From the NCBI RefSeq assembly GCF_029017505.1, contig NZ_JAQGEI010000008.1, forward strand, positions 91,334 to 155,333: 64,000 bases of DNA. Direction: 5' to 3'. The DNA comes from Sedimenticola hydrogenitrophicus. GTDB lineage: Bacteria > Pseudomonadota > Gammaproteobacteria > Chromatiales > Chromatiaceae. A program made the position numbers and the translations under genes. This document shows positions 27,304 to 35,248 of the stretch, one piece after another. Positions within the stretch are counted from its first letter, which is position 1. Each line of letters begins with the position of its first letter. Under the pieces are notes generated by a model. The model saw only the letters and a program-made list of their open reading frames with translations. It did not search any database and was not told the origin of the DNA.

Positions 27304-29817
27304 ATGCAGATGGGTCATTATCTACCCCGCGGCCTACCGGAAGCGTTGCACGGCCTCGCCAGCCTGGCCCTGGATCTGCGCTGGAGTTGGAACCATGGCG
27401 CGGACGACCTGTGGCGCGCGGTGGACCCCGACCTGTGGCGGGCGACGGCAAATCCCTGGTTGATACTCGAATCCGTGTCCGATCGGCGTCTGGACGAGTT
27501 GGCACATGACCAAACCTTTCTCCAGGCGTTACAGCGGCAACTCACCGCCCGTGAGGAACATTTCCAGGCGGAGGCCTGGTTCACGTCCCGCTACGGCGCC
27601 ACCTTCAGCGGCCAGATCGCCTATTTCAGCATGGAGTTCGGCCTCAGTGAGTCACTGCCGATCTATTCCGGGGGGCTGGGGGTGTTGGCGGGCGATTATC
27701 TGAAAACCGCCTGCGATCTGGATGTGCCGCTGGTCGGCATCGGCCTGCTTTACCAGCAGGGGTATTTCCGTCAGGCGTTGGACGCCCAGGGCGGGCAGAT
27801 CGAGTTCTATCCCTACAACGATCCGACCATGCTGCCGGTGGTGCCGTTGCGTGGTGACGATGGTGAATGGGTCCATGTTCGGATCGAATTGCCGGGCCGG
27901 ACACTGAGTCTGCGTAGCTGGCGCGCACAGGTCGGGCGCCGCACCCTGCTGCTGCTCGACAGCAATACGCTGCTCAATGGGCCGGGCGATCGCGGAATAA
28001 CCAGTGAGCTATACGGCGGCGGGCCGGAGTTGCGCCTGCAACAGGAGATGGTATTGGGGATCGGCGGCTGGCGCCTGTTGGCGCAGCTCGGAATCGATTG
28101 TCCGGTCTGCCATCTCAACGAGGGGCACGCCGCGCTGGCGATCCTGGAACGTGCCCGCCACTTTATGCGGCGCACAGGCGAATCCTTCCAAGTGGCCCTG
28201 TGCGCCACGCGGGCGGGTAATCTGTTCACCACGCACACCCCGGTAGTCGCGGGTTTTGACCGTTTTCCCCCACGGCTGTTTGCCCGATACTTTAAGGACT
28301 ACGCTACACAGCTGGGGGTACCGATGGAGGAGCTCCTGGCGCTGGGGCGACGCCACGCCGGCGATGCCGGTGAAGCGTTCAACATGGCCTACCTGGCGGT
28401 ACGCGGGGCGGCAGCCGTCAACGGGGTCAGCCGTCTGCACGGAGAGGTGAGTCGGGGTATCCTGCAATCCCTGTTTCCCCGCTGGCCACGCCATGAGGTG
28501 CCGGTGGGTCATGTCAGCAATGGCGTGCACATGCCGAGCTGGGACTCGGCGGCGGCGGATGCATTATGGACCAGGGCCTGCGGCAAGGCGCGCTGGCGCG
28601 GCACCCTGCAGACGCTCGATGCGGCACTGCGACAACTGGAAGATGAGGAGTTGTGGCGCTTTCGTATGGAGGGGCGCCAGCGGCTGGTCGCCTTTCTGAG
28701 GGAACGGCTGGTGCGCCAGCTGCGGGTGCGTGGTGCCTCCGGTGAACAGGCAGGCGAAGGTGCCGGAGCGCTGGAGCCGGATGTCCTGACACTGGGATTT
28801 GCCCGCCGCTTCGCCGAGTACAAGCGTACCAACCTGTTGTTGCAGGACCCGGAGCGCCTGCTGCGCCTGCTCAGTCACCGTGACCGGCCGGTCCAACTGG
28901 TGATCGCGGGCAAGGCTCATCCGCAGGATATGGAAGGCAAACGGCTGTTGCGTCAGTGGCAGGATTTTTTCGGGCGTTCCGAGTTACGCGGACGGGTGGC
29001 CTTCGTGGAAGACTACGATCTGGTGGTTGCCGGGCAGCTGGTTCAGGGCGTGGATGTCTGGATCAATACACCGCGCCGGCCCTGGGAGGCCAGCGGTACG
29101 AGCGGCATGAAAGTGCTGGTCAACGGGGGGATCAATTTGTCGGAACTGGACGGTTGGTGGGCGGAGGCATACACCCCGGAGGTGGGCTGGGCGCTGGGCG
29201 ACAGCCGCGAACACGATGACGTTGCCGGCTGGGACCGGGCGGAGGCGGAGCAGCTCTACCAGCTACTGGAACAGGAGGTGGTTCCCTGTTTTTACCGGCG
29301 TGATGAATCGGGGGTGCCGCGGGAATGGGTCGGCCGTATGCGTGAAAGCATGGTGCAGCTGACCATGCAATATTCCAGCAACCGGATGTTGCGGGAATAC
29401 GTGGAGATGCACTACATCCCGCTGGCCGAAGCCTACCGGCGGCGCACAGTCGAGGTGGCCAATGAGCTGCACCAGTGGTACGGCCAGCTGCAGCAGCACT
29501 GGGCGCGAATGCATTTTGGCAATGTCGTATCGAACCGGACCGAGAGCGGCTACTGTTTTGAGGTCCAGGTTTATCTCGACGACATGCCGCCGCAGGCGGT
29601 GTCGGTGGAGCTGTATGCCGATCCGGCGCCGGGCCGCCAGCCGGTCAAACAGGCGTTGCAACGCGGCGAATCGCTGGCCGTGACCGCCACGGCCTATATC
29701 TATCGCGGCAGCGTGCCGGCCGACCGGCCGGTCGAGGCCTACACCGCCCGCATTGTGCCGCTGCATGCCGAGGCGCGGGTGCCGCTCGAGGCCAATTTCA
29801 TCTCGTGGTACCGCTAA
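27304..29817 (+). CDS. glgP: Alpha-glucan phosphorylase
   Basis: The 837-residue GT35 enzyme is of the 'alpha-glucan family phosphorylase' type, with an N-terminal LALDLRWSWNHGADDLW module. The substrate and phosphate sites include AYFSMEFGLSESLPIYSGGLG and NEGHAAL. The PLP-binding Lys sits in EASGTSGMKVLVNGGINLSELDGWW. It releases glucose-1-phosphate from glycogen. An ATG two codons later (27310) is an alternative start. No other glycogen gene is in the window. Confidence 0.92.
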   Translation: MQMGHYLPRGLPEALHGLASLALDLRWSWNHGADDLWRAVDPDLWRATANPWLILESVSDRRLDELAHDQTFLQALQRQLTAREEHFQAEAWFTSRYGATFSGQIAYFSMEFGLSESLPIYSGGLGVLAGDYLKTACDLDVPLVGIGLLYQQGYFRQALDAQGGQIEFYPYNDPTMLPVVPLRGDDGEWVHVRIELPGRTLSLRSWRAQVGRRTLLLLDSNTLLNGPGDRGITSELYGGGPELRLQQEMVLGIGGWRLLAQLGIDCPVCHLNEGHAALAILERARHFMRRTGESFQVALCATRAGNLFTTHTPVVAGFDRFPPRLFARYFKDYATQLGVPMEELLALGRRHAGDAGEAFNMAYLAVRGAAAVNGVSRLHGEVSRGILQSLFPRWPRHEVPVGHVSNGVHMPSWDSAAADALWTRACGKARWRGTLQTLDAALRQLEDEELWRFRMEGRQRLVAFLRERLVRQLRVRGASGEQAGEGAGALEPDVLTLGFARRFAEYKRTNLLLQDPERLLRLLSHRDRPVQLVIAGKAHPQDMEGKRLLRQWQDFFGRSELRGRVAFVEDYDLVVAGQLVQGVDVWINTPRRPWEASGTSGMKVLVNGGINLSELDGWWAEAYTPEVGWALGDSREHDDVAGWDRAEAEQLYQLLEQEVVPCFYRRDESGVPREWVGRMRESMVQLTMQYSSNRMLREYVEMHYIPLAEAYRRRTVEVANELHQWYGQLQQHWARMHFGNVVSNRTESGYCFEVQVYLDDMPPQAVSVELYADPAPGRQPVKQALQRGESLAVTATAYIYRGSVPADRPVEAYTARIVPLHAEARVPLEANFISWYR

Positions 29818-29894
29818 GGGCTCGCCGGGATTTACCGGTGTGATACGATGCGGTCGATTACCCACAATCCTATTTTCCGCTGCAGGAAACAGTG

Positions 29895-31367
29895 ATGTCG
29901 GATGAGCGAAGCACGGTATTGACCTATGCGATTCGCGGCCCGGTGGTGCTGAAATACCTGGGGCAATTGGCACTGCTGCTGGCGCTATTGACGCTGGTCC
30001 CCATGGTCGTGGCCCTGGTCGCGGGAGATGACGCGATGCTGTGGCGCTATGGCCTGCTGTGCACCGCGCTGTTTCTGCTGGGCGGCCTGTTTGCGCGGTT
30101 GCCGGCACCGCCGCACATCCAGGGCAACGAGGCCCTCACGGTCACAGCGCTGGCGTTTCTCGGTGCCTCCCTGCTGATGTCCTGGCCGATCATGGGATCG
30201 GGGGTGCCGTTCGTGGACGCCCTGTTCGAGACGGTGTCCGGTGTCACCACGACGGGACTGTCCACCCTGACCCACATTGAGATGCGCTCCACCACGCTGC
30301 TGTTCACCCGTGCCTGGATGCAGTGGTATGGTGGCCTGGGCTTCGTCGTCCTCTCGGTCGCGTTGCTCATGGGGCATCAGGCCGCGGCCCGGCGGCTCTC
30401 TGATCCGGCAGGCAGCGGCGAGACGCTCGTGGCCACCGCGCGCACCCATGCGCGTCATAGTCTCATGGTCTACGTGTCGCTGACCCTGGTTGGCTTGGCA
30501 CTGGTCTGGGCGCTGACCGGTACCGGCTTCCAGGCACTACTGCAGGTGTTGTCGGCCGTCTCCACGGGCGGCTTTTCCAATTATCCGGACAGCCTGGCCG
30601 GACTGGCATCCCGTCCGGCCGCTGTGGCGGTGATGTTGATCGCTTTTCTGGGCGCGGTCTCGCTGCCCCTGTACTGGCGGGCGGCGCACGCCGGCCGGCG
30701 CGCTGGCCTGGGTGTATTGCTGAGCGACGTGGAGTTGCGCGGCCTGCTGGCCGCCGCTCTTGTGATTGGCATGTTGCTGAGCGGACTGGGTTGGCTCCAG
30801 GGGCGGGAGCTGTCGTGGTACCACGGCTTTATGATGGGCGTCTCGGCCCAGACGACCACCGGTTTCAGCACCATGAGCATCACCGGGATGGACGCCGCCT
30901 CAAAGGTGGTGATGATCGTTTCAATGCTGCTGGGGGGGAGTGTCGGTTCTTCAGCCGGCGGGTTTAAATTGCTGCGCCTTCTCATCCTGTTGCGCCTGCT
31001 GCAATTGATGATTCGCCGAACCGGAATGCCGCCGCATGCGGTGGCCGAACCCTATCTTGCCGGACGCAAGCTGGAGTCCGATGATGTGCTGCGAGCCCTG
31101 CAGTTGATCATTCTTTTTATCGGTTTGGTAGTGGTCTCCTGGCTACCGTTCGTGGTGATGGGCTATGATCCCCTCGATGCCCTGTTCGAGGTGGTATCCG
31201 CCAGCGGCACGGTGGGATTGAGCAGTGGCATCACCCGCCCCGGACTGGAACCCCTGCTCAAGGGCGTGCTCTGTATTGACATGCTGGCCGGACGCCTGGA
31301 AATCATCGCCTTACTGGTGGTCCTGTATCCGCGCAACTGGTTTGGCCGACGCAAGGAGGTGCAATGA
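29895..31367 (+). CDS. trkH: TrkH-family potassium uptake channel subunit
   Basis: The 490-residue membrane protein has four pseudo-repeats, each with a pore loop: TTTGLSTL, STGGFSNY, TTTGFSTM and GTVGLSSG, giving the K+ selectivity filter. The gene for a regulatory TrkA subunit overlaps its 3' end (ATGA), so the pair forms one uptake system. RBS is CAGGAAACAGTG. A GTG codon immediately upstream could also be used. Confidence 0.93.
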   Translation: MSDERSTVLTYAIRGPVVLKYLGQLALLLALLTLVPMVVALVAGDDAMLWRYGLLCTALFLLGGLFARLPAPPHIQGNEALTVTALAFLGASLLMSWPIMGSGVPFVDALFETVSGVTTTGLSTLTHIEMRSTTLLFTRAWMQWYGGLGFVVLSVALLMGHQAAARRLSDPAGSGETLVATARTHARHSLMVYVSLTLVGLALVWALTGTGFQALLQVLSAVSTGGFSNYPDSLAGLASRPAAVAVMLIAFLGAVSLPLYWRAAHAGRRAGLGVLLSDVELRGLLAAALVIGMLLSGLGWLQGRELSWYHGFMMGVSAQTTTGFSTMSITGMDAASKVVMIVSMLLGGSVGSSAGGFKLLRLLILLRLLQLMIRRTGMPPHAVAEPYLAGRKLESDDVLRALQLIILFIGLVVVSWLPFVVMGYDPLDALFEVVSASGTVGLSSGITRPGLEPLLKGVLCIDMLAGRLEIIALLVVLYPRNWFGRRKEVQ

Positions 31368-32029
31368 GAGCGGTATTTATCGGCGCTGGCGAACTCACCA
31401 GCCTGACCGCCCGGCAACTACTCGACGCTGGCTACGAGGTGGTGATTGTCGAGAAAGAGAAGTCACGTATCGAGGAGCTGAGTAGCGATCTTGAGGCGGG
31501 ATTTATCCATGGAGATGGGAGTAAACCGGCCATTTTGCGGGAGGCCGACCCGGCATCGACCGATTTCCTGTTCTGTCTTACCGGCGACGACCAGCACAAT
31601 ATCATCACCAGCCTTGTGGGACGCTCGCTGGGGTACAAGCGTGTTATCACCAGGATTGAAGATCCCTCCTATGAGCACATCTGTATCGAACTGGGGCTGA
31701 CCGACGTGATTGTCCCGGACTCTACCATCGCCCGCTATCTGGCGGATATGTGCGCCGGACAGAACGCGCTGGAGGTGTCGGCGGTGGTCAAGGGCGAGGC
31801 GAGAATCTTCTCATTCGTCGTGCATGAGCGGGATCAAGACACCGTCGATCAACTGAATCTGCCGCACGGCAGCCGGGTCATATTCATGTATCGCAACGAG
31901 CACCTGATCCTGCCGGATGCCGACAGCAGACTGCAGAAAGGGGATGAGGTGGTAATCATCTCCCATAGCAAGGTGCTGGCGGAGCTGGAAGCGCGCTGGG
32001 GGCCGAAGGCGGAGGGCGAGGACGAGTGA
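31364..32029 (+). CDS. TrkA-family RCK regulator of potassium uptake
   Basis: The 221-residue protein has one Rossmann RCK_N domain (MRAVFIGAGELTSLTARQL, with the nucleotide-binding Asp/Glu at VVIVEKEKSR). A TrkA_C domain near residues 140-215 follows. It has a single RCK unit, unlike the double-unit E. coli TrkA, so it probably acts as a tetramer or octamer gating the adjacent TrkH by NAD(H) or ATP/ADP. Confidence 0.92.
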   Translation: MRAVFIGAGELTSLTARQLLDAGYEVVIVEKEKSRIEELSSDLEAGFIHGDGSKPAILREADPASTDFLFCLTGDDQHNIITSLVGRSLGYKRVITRIEDPSYEHICIELGLTDVIVPDSTIARYLADMCAGQNALEVSAVVKGEARIFSFVVHERDQDTVDQLNLPHGSRVIFMYRNEHLILPDADSRLQKGDEVVIISHSKVLAELEARWGPKAEGEDE

Positions 32030-32209
32030 TGCCCGGCCCGCGGGATAGTTTGGGCTGCATCTGGGCAGTGGATTTCCGCTACGGCGATCAGGATGAAGCT
32101 ATGAGTGCCGTCCGCCAGCGACAGATGGTCAAGCGCCGGAAAAACACGGCAGTGATGACAGGAATCGCTCTGCTATCATCACTACCGTTGGCATCACTGC
32201 CGTTGGCAG

Positions 32210-32376
32210 CTTAGGGTTCGCGCAAGAATAATTCCGTAGTACCGAGGGCGTCACTGGGCCCCGCCGTCAAGGCACGCTTTGCAGGCAATGGCTGTTCCCT
32301 TGCCAAAAAGCGTAACGCCGACGGCGGGGTCCAGTGGCGACCGAATACCGGAACTTATTCTTGCGCGAGCCCTTAG
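32210..32376. repeat. Palindromic element, CTNAG family, copy B
   Basis: This 167-bp inverted repeat is flanked on both sides by CTTAG (32210-32214 and 32372-32376). The arms are GGTTCGCGCAAGAATA and TATTCTTGCGCGAGCC-type sequence. Internally it is copy A in reverse orientation. The right CTTAG supplies the TAA stop of the adjacent dsrC-like gene on the minus strand. Confidence 0.85.
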
Positions 32377-32717
32377 TACCCGCCCTTGCGCTTGGTTTCC
32401 GGCAGGCCGGCGATCTTGCCCGCCTGTTTGGCCGGGCCCATCGGAAAGTGTTCATACAGGGTCTTGGCATCCACCTTGTCCAGCTCGGTCCACACCGATT
32501 TGAAGTGTTTGACCATGTTGCGCTCATTGGGCTGATTGCCGTTATTGTTGAAGTACTCGTCGCGCAGAAAGTTGATCACTTCCCAGGCCTTGTCCGACAG
32601 GTTAATGCCTTCCGCTTCAGCAATAACGCCTGCCAGATCCGTGCTCCAGTCTTCGTGATTCACCAGATAGCCGTTGTCAGTGGCCTCTATGGTGTTGCCG
32701 TTCAGTTCGTAGGACAT
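32373..32717 (-). CDS. Cysteine-free DsrC/TusE-family protein
   Basis: The 114-residue protein has the DsrC/TusE fold pattern: a short beta hairpin (MSYELNGNTIEATDNGYLVN), WEVINFLRDEYF, and KQAGKIAGLP. DsrC and TusE end in PKPTGC-type tails with one or two reactive Cys. Here the tail is ETKRKGGY and no Cys occurs anywhere, so it cannot form persulfide or trisulfide. Such homologues have been proposed as regulators (RspA-type). RBS is CCGGAGGTAAGC. Its stop lies in the adjoining repeat junction. Confidence 0.85.
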   Translation of the reverse strand: MSYELNGNTIEATDNGYLVNHEDWSTDLAGVIAEAEGINLSDKAWEVINFLRDEYFNNNGNQPNERNMVKHFKSVWTELDKVDAKTLYEHFPMGPAKQAGKIAGLPETKRKGGY

Positions 32718-32885
32718 TGCTTACCTCCGGTATTGTTATAGCGCCATCCCCAGTCACCTCAGGTCGGGTGGTGTCACGGGAATCTTGATGGCGGTCAATT
32801 AAGGATATTAACGAAAACTTATATGTTATAGGGGCTGCCGTAAAAAATAAAATAGTTTTTTACGAAGGGTTTGGGTACTGATCAA

Positions 32886-32993
32886 GTAACTACTCACGGG
32901 GTGATTGGCTTGCCTTGTTGGCCTCACACGATGGCTGGACCAAGATCGGCCAACAAGGCAGGCCAATCACTTACGGACCGGGTGAGTAGTTAC
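32886..32993. repeat. Palindromic element, family GTAACTACTCA, short copy
   Basis: This 108-bp palindrome has arms GTAACTACTCACGGGGTGAT and GGGTGAGTAGTTAC, and a loop with CACACGATGGC. It shares about 45 bp at each end with the longer element at 7090-7296. It starts 5 bp beyond the stop of the cas6-like gene and separates it from the dsrC-like gene. Confidence 0.85.
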
Positions 32994-32997
32994 CTGG

Positions 32998-33657
32998 TCA
33001 AAAGGATTTTTGCGGCAGGAACAGGCCGCATCCCAGCGTGCGGTGCAGTCCCAGTCCCTGTTCCTGCAGGGTGATGGCATCTTCATAGGAGAGTTCGGCC
33101 ACCATCAGGCTGCGGGTGTGGATCGGGCCGTCCGGACTTTCCAGGGTGTGCGCCTTGCCGCACAGGATCTTCTTGAAGCGCAGCCCCATCCCCTGCAGTT
33201 CATCCACCGCCCAGGCGATGAACTGCTCTTCCGCTATCCCCGGATCGGCGGCGATATGGCGCGCATAGAGAAAACGGGTCATGGCCAACGGTTTCTGGCG
33301 CGGCTGCTGGATCTCCATCGGATGGCCGGCGATGTCGAGGGTGTTTCCCGCCAGTTTTCCCGCCTCGGCGGCCAGCTCCACCGGCAGTCTGAGAATGAGC
33401 GGCGTCCGCTTGGAGAGGTGCAGCAGCGCACCCTGGTCTTCGGGCCGTTCCCAGCCGTTACCGGATTCGGCACAGTGAATCAGGTGCAGTCCCACCCGCG
33501 GCTCCTGCAAAAACCAGGGAAGATGCTGCTGAATCGCCTGGGCGAGCGGCCAGGCATGGTCGACCGGCAGCGTCGGGCAGCCGATGCGGAACTGCAGATC
33601 GATCACCGCTTCGGGGACGCTGAAGCCCTCGTCGTTGCTCTCTTCTTCCCAATACAT
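32998..33657 (-). CDS. Orphan Cas6/Cmx6-like endoribonuclease
   Basis: The 219-residue protein matches the MYXAN-subtype Cas6 (Cmx6) pattern from memory. The N-terminal ferredoxin-like half has TLPVDHAWPLAQAI with a candidate catalytic His. The C-terminal glycine-rich loop is GLGLHRTLGCGLF, the RNA-binding signature of Cas6. IHTRSLMVAEL and LCGKAHTLESPDGPI are also as in Cmx6. Cas6 enzymes cut CRISPR RNA at hairpins. No other cas gene or CRISPR array is in the window, so its substrate here is unknown. The start is the second of two ATGs, with GGGAG at good spacing. Confidence 0.75.
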   Translation of the reverse strand: MYWEEESNDEGFSVPEAVIDLQFRIGCPTLPVDHAWPLAQAIQQHLPWFLQEPRVGLHLIHCAESGNGWERPEDQGALLHLSKRTPLILRLPVELAAEAGKLAGNTLDIAGHPMEIQQPRQKPLAMTRFLYARHIAADPGIAEEQFIAWAVDELQGMGLRFKKILCGKAHTLESPDGPIHTRSLMVAELSYEDAITLQEQGLGLHRTLGCGLFLPQKSF

Positions 33658-33670
33658 CATCGTCTCCCGA

Positions 33671-34375
33671 TCAGTCCGGGATCAACGCCCGCAGGGCGTC
33701 CCGGTCAAACCACCAGCGGTCGTTCACCAGAACTTCCAGGACCTTTGCCAGGCGCGGCAGAAATTTATCCGGCTGATCCAACTCCAGTTGGTGCACCCAA
33801 AAATTGAAGATCTCCTGCTCCTCCACCTGACTGTGGCGGCGCGCCACCTGTCCCAGCAGCTGATTGGTAAAGAACAGCAGGTTCTCCCGGCTCTGTTCGT
33901 CGGCCCGCAGGTCGACGATGTAGTTGGCCACGGCCGCCGCGACCGCGGCCCCGTCGGAGCGGTCGGGGGTTTCGTCAATCAGGTGCTGCAACATGGCGAC
34001 CGTCAGCTCCGGGTCGATGGGGAAGGTGACGCCCAGCCAGATACCGTGCGCCAGAGCGACGATCGAGTCGGGTTGCTCGGACTGAAACAGGATGTCGCAG
34101 GCCTCGACGGCATGTTGCCAGAGCCGGGCATCCAGGGCGCGCTCAAACAGGCTATGGGCCAGCGCCGCTGCCTCGTCAAACCGGTTCAGCTCCAGCAGGG
34201 CATAGCCGCTGTCCAGTTCCAGTTGCAGCCGCTCGGCCTGCGGGGCGTTGCTGTCCAGATCGGCCAGCCGCTGCTGCAGGTCGGCCAGTCGCAGTTCTAT
34301 CTTCTGGATGGACGGTACCGCATCCTCGGCGGAGTCGTTATCACCCATGATGGTCTCGGTCTGCAGGTATTTCAC
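33671..34375 (-). CDS. Hypothetical helical-repeat protein upstream of the Cas6-like gene
   Basis: No family is recognised. The product is all-helical, with TPR-like features near the N-terminus (LDSGYALLELNRFDEAAALAHSLFERAL). Later come the helices QEIFNFWVHQLELDQ and an aromatic end NDRWWFDRDALRAL. It ends 13 bp before the Cas6-like start, so the two are almost certainly cotranscribed. I chose the GTG at 34375 because AAGGAAACC precedes it. The ATG at 34348 is the alternative. Confidence 0.65.
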   Translation of the reverse strand: MKYLQTETIMGDNDSAEDAVPSIQKIELRLADLQQRLADLDSNAPQAERLQLELDSGYALLELNRFDEAAALAHSLFERALDARLWQHAVEACDILFQSEQPDSIVALAHGIWLGVTFPIDPELTVAMLQHLIDETPDRSDGAAVAAAVANYIVDLRADEQSRENLLFFTNQLLGQVARRHSQVEEQEIFNFWVHQLELDQPDKFLPRLAKVLEVLVNDRWWFDRDALRALIPD

Positions 34376-34404
34376 GCGATAGGTTTCCTTAAAGTAGGGA
34401 CGGC

Positions 34405-34581
34405 TTAGGTAAAGGCGGCTTCCAGGCGATCCTCCCAATCCTCAGGCGTGTCACTGAACGGGGGTTTGACATCGATGCGGAAAAACATCTCCGACTGGCG
34501 GCGGATCCTGATCACCTCGATCAGCTCCGCAAAAGAGTCCACCTCGGGACTTTGTATCAGGACCTCACTCAACAGGAGCAT
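34405..34581 (-). CDS. 58-residue acidic ORF heading the Cas6-like cluster
   Basis: ATG 34581 is preceded by GAGGTACCCCC. The 58-residue product begins MLLLSEVLIQSPEVDSFAEL and ends with PEDWEDRLEAAFT. It is acidic and amphipathic, without a signal peptide. It lies 29 bp upstream of the helical-repeat gene on the same strand and is probably the first gene of that operon. It is divergent from dsrA. Confidence 0.55.
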   Translation of the reverse strand: MLLLSEVLIQSPEVDSFAELIEVIRIRRQSEMFFRIDVKPPFSDTPEDWEDRLEAAFT

Positions 34582-34639
34582 GGGGGTACCTCTATATCAG
34601 TAGGGTGACAGGGCGTATCATGCGGTCCGAATCCGGGGC

Positions 34640-34807
34640 CTAAAAGGGCCCGCGCAAGATAAGTTCCTGTATTCGGCCGCCCCTGGGCCCCGCTGGCGGC
34701 GTTACGCTTTTTGCCAAGGGAACAGCCATTGCCTGCAAAGCGTGCCTTGCCGGCGTGGCCCAGGAACGCCCTCGGTACTACGGAATTATTCTTGCGCAGG
34801 CCCTAAG
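34640..34807. repeat. Palindromic element, CTNAG family, copy C
   Basis: This 168-bp inverted repeat is closely similar to copy A in the same orientation (GGGCCCGCGCAAGATAAG ... AATTATTCTTGCGCAGGCC). It is flanked by CTAAAAG at the left and CTAAG at the right. It sits between the divergent promoters of the cas6-like cluster and the dsr operon. Confidence 0.85.
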
Positions 34808-35248
34808 TACCCAAGTAATCCGCTTGGACAATTATTGAACCCCAGGGATTGTGCCTCAAGCAAGCCCAAATTGGCACAGGGGATATGCTGCACTGCACTA
34901 TCAAAACCGGCCAAACAAAATCAAAACCGATAAAAAATAGGGTCGCAACTGGTTGATTTATATGGATATAGAAAGTTAGTTGCTTATTGTTTTCATATAT
35001 TATCAAATTATCATATATCCCATAGTGGATATGCCTTTCTATACCGCTCCCCCCCATTAGCGGGGTATTTTTGCTGCATAAGTGAATCCTAAAATGCTCT
35101 CCATGTTCTGGAATAAGGATGTGTGGCCCAAGCCGGGTGACAGGTCCCGCATTTCCCGCTCAGCAAAGGTTGTCGGTTCAACATGCCGCCGCTACCGAGG
35201 GTGAGCAGGTAAGCACTATATAAATCGAGATCAATGGGAGAATAACTG
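34808..35248 (+). promoter_or_regulatory. AT-rich control region upstream of dsrA
   Basis: This 441-bp gap is the only likely site for dsr operon control. It contains the direct repeat ATCAAAACCG at 34900-34909 and 34920-34929, exactly 20 bp apart. ATTATCA is repeated 8 bp apart at 34999 and 35007. TATAGAAAG (34967) and CTTTCTATA (35035) form an inverted pair. The stretch 34915-35043 is far richer in A/T than its surroundings. A possible -10 TATATA is at 35217, but no good -35 matches it. Confidence 0.55.
35044..35072 (+). terminator. Terminator-like hairpin in the dsrA leader
   Basis: CCGCT and AGCGG can pair around a C-rich 10-base loop, followed by GGTATTTTT. The stem is short. It would either end transcripts from upstream or attenuate a promoter in the AT-rich block before dsrA. 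Confidence 0.35.

Noticed and set aside
32026..32214. 62-codon frame after trkA
   Set aside because: It overlaps the trkA end and runs into the palindrome. It has repeated SLPLASLPLA segments from DNA duplication and no RBS.
34991..35005. FNR-box-like TTCAT...ATCAA in the dsr leader
   Set aside because: The half sites are separated by 5 rather than 4 bases and the first half deviates from TTGAT. Not defensible as an FNR site.
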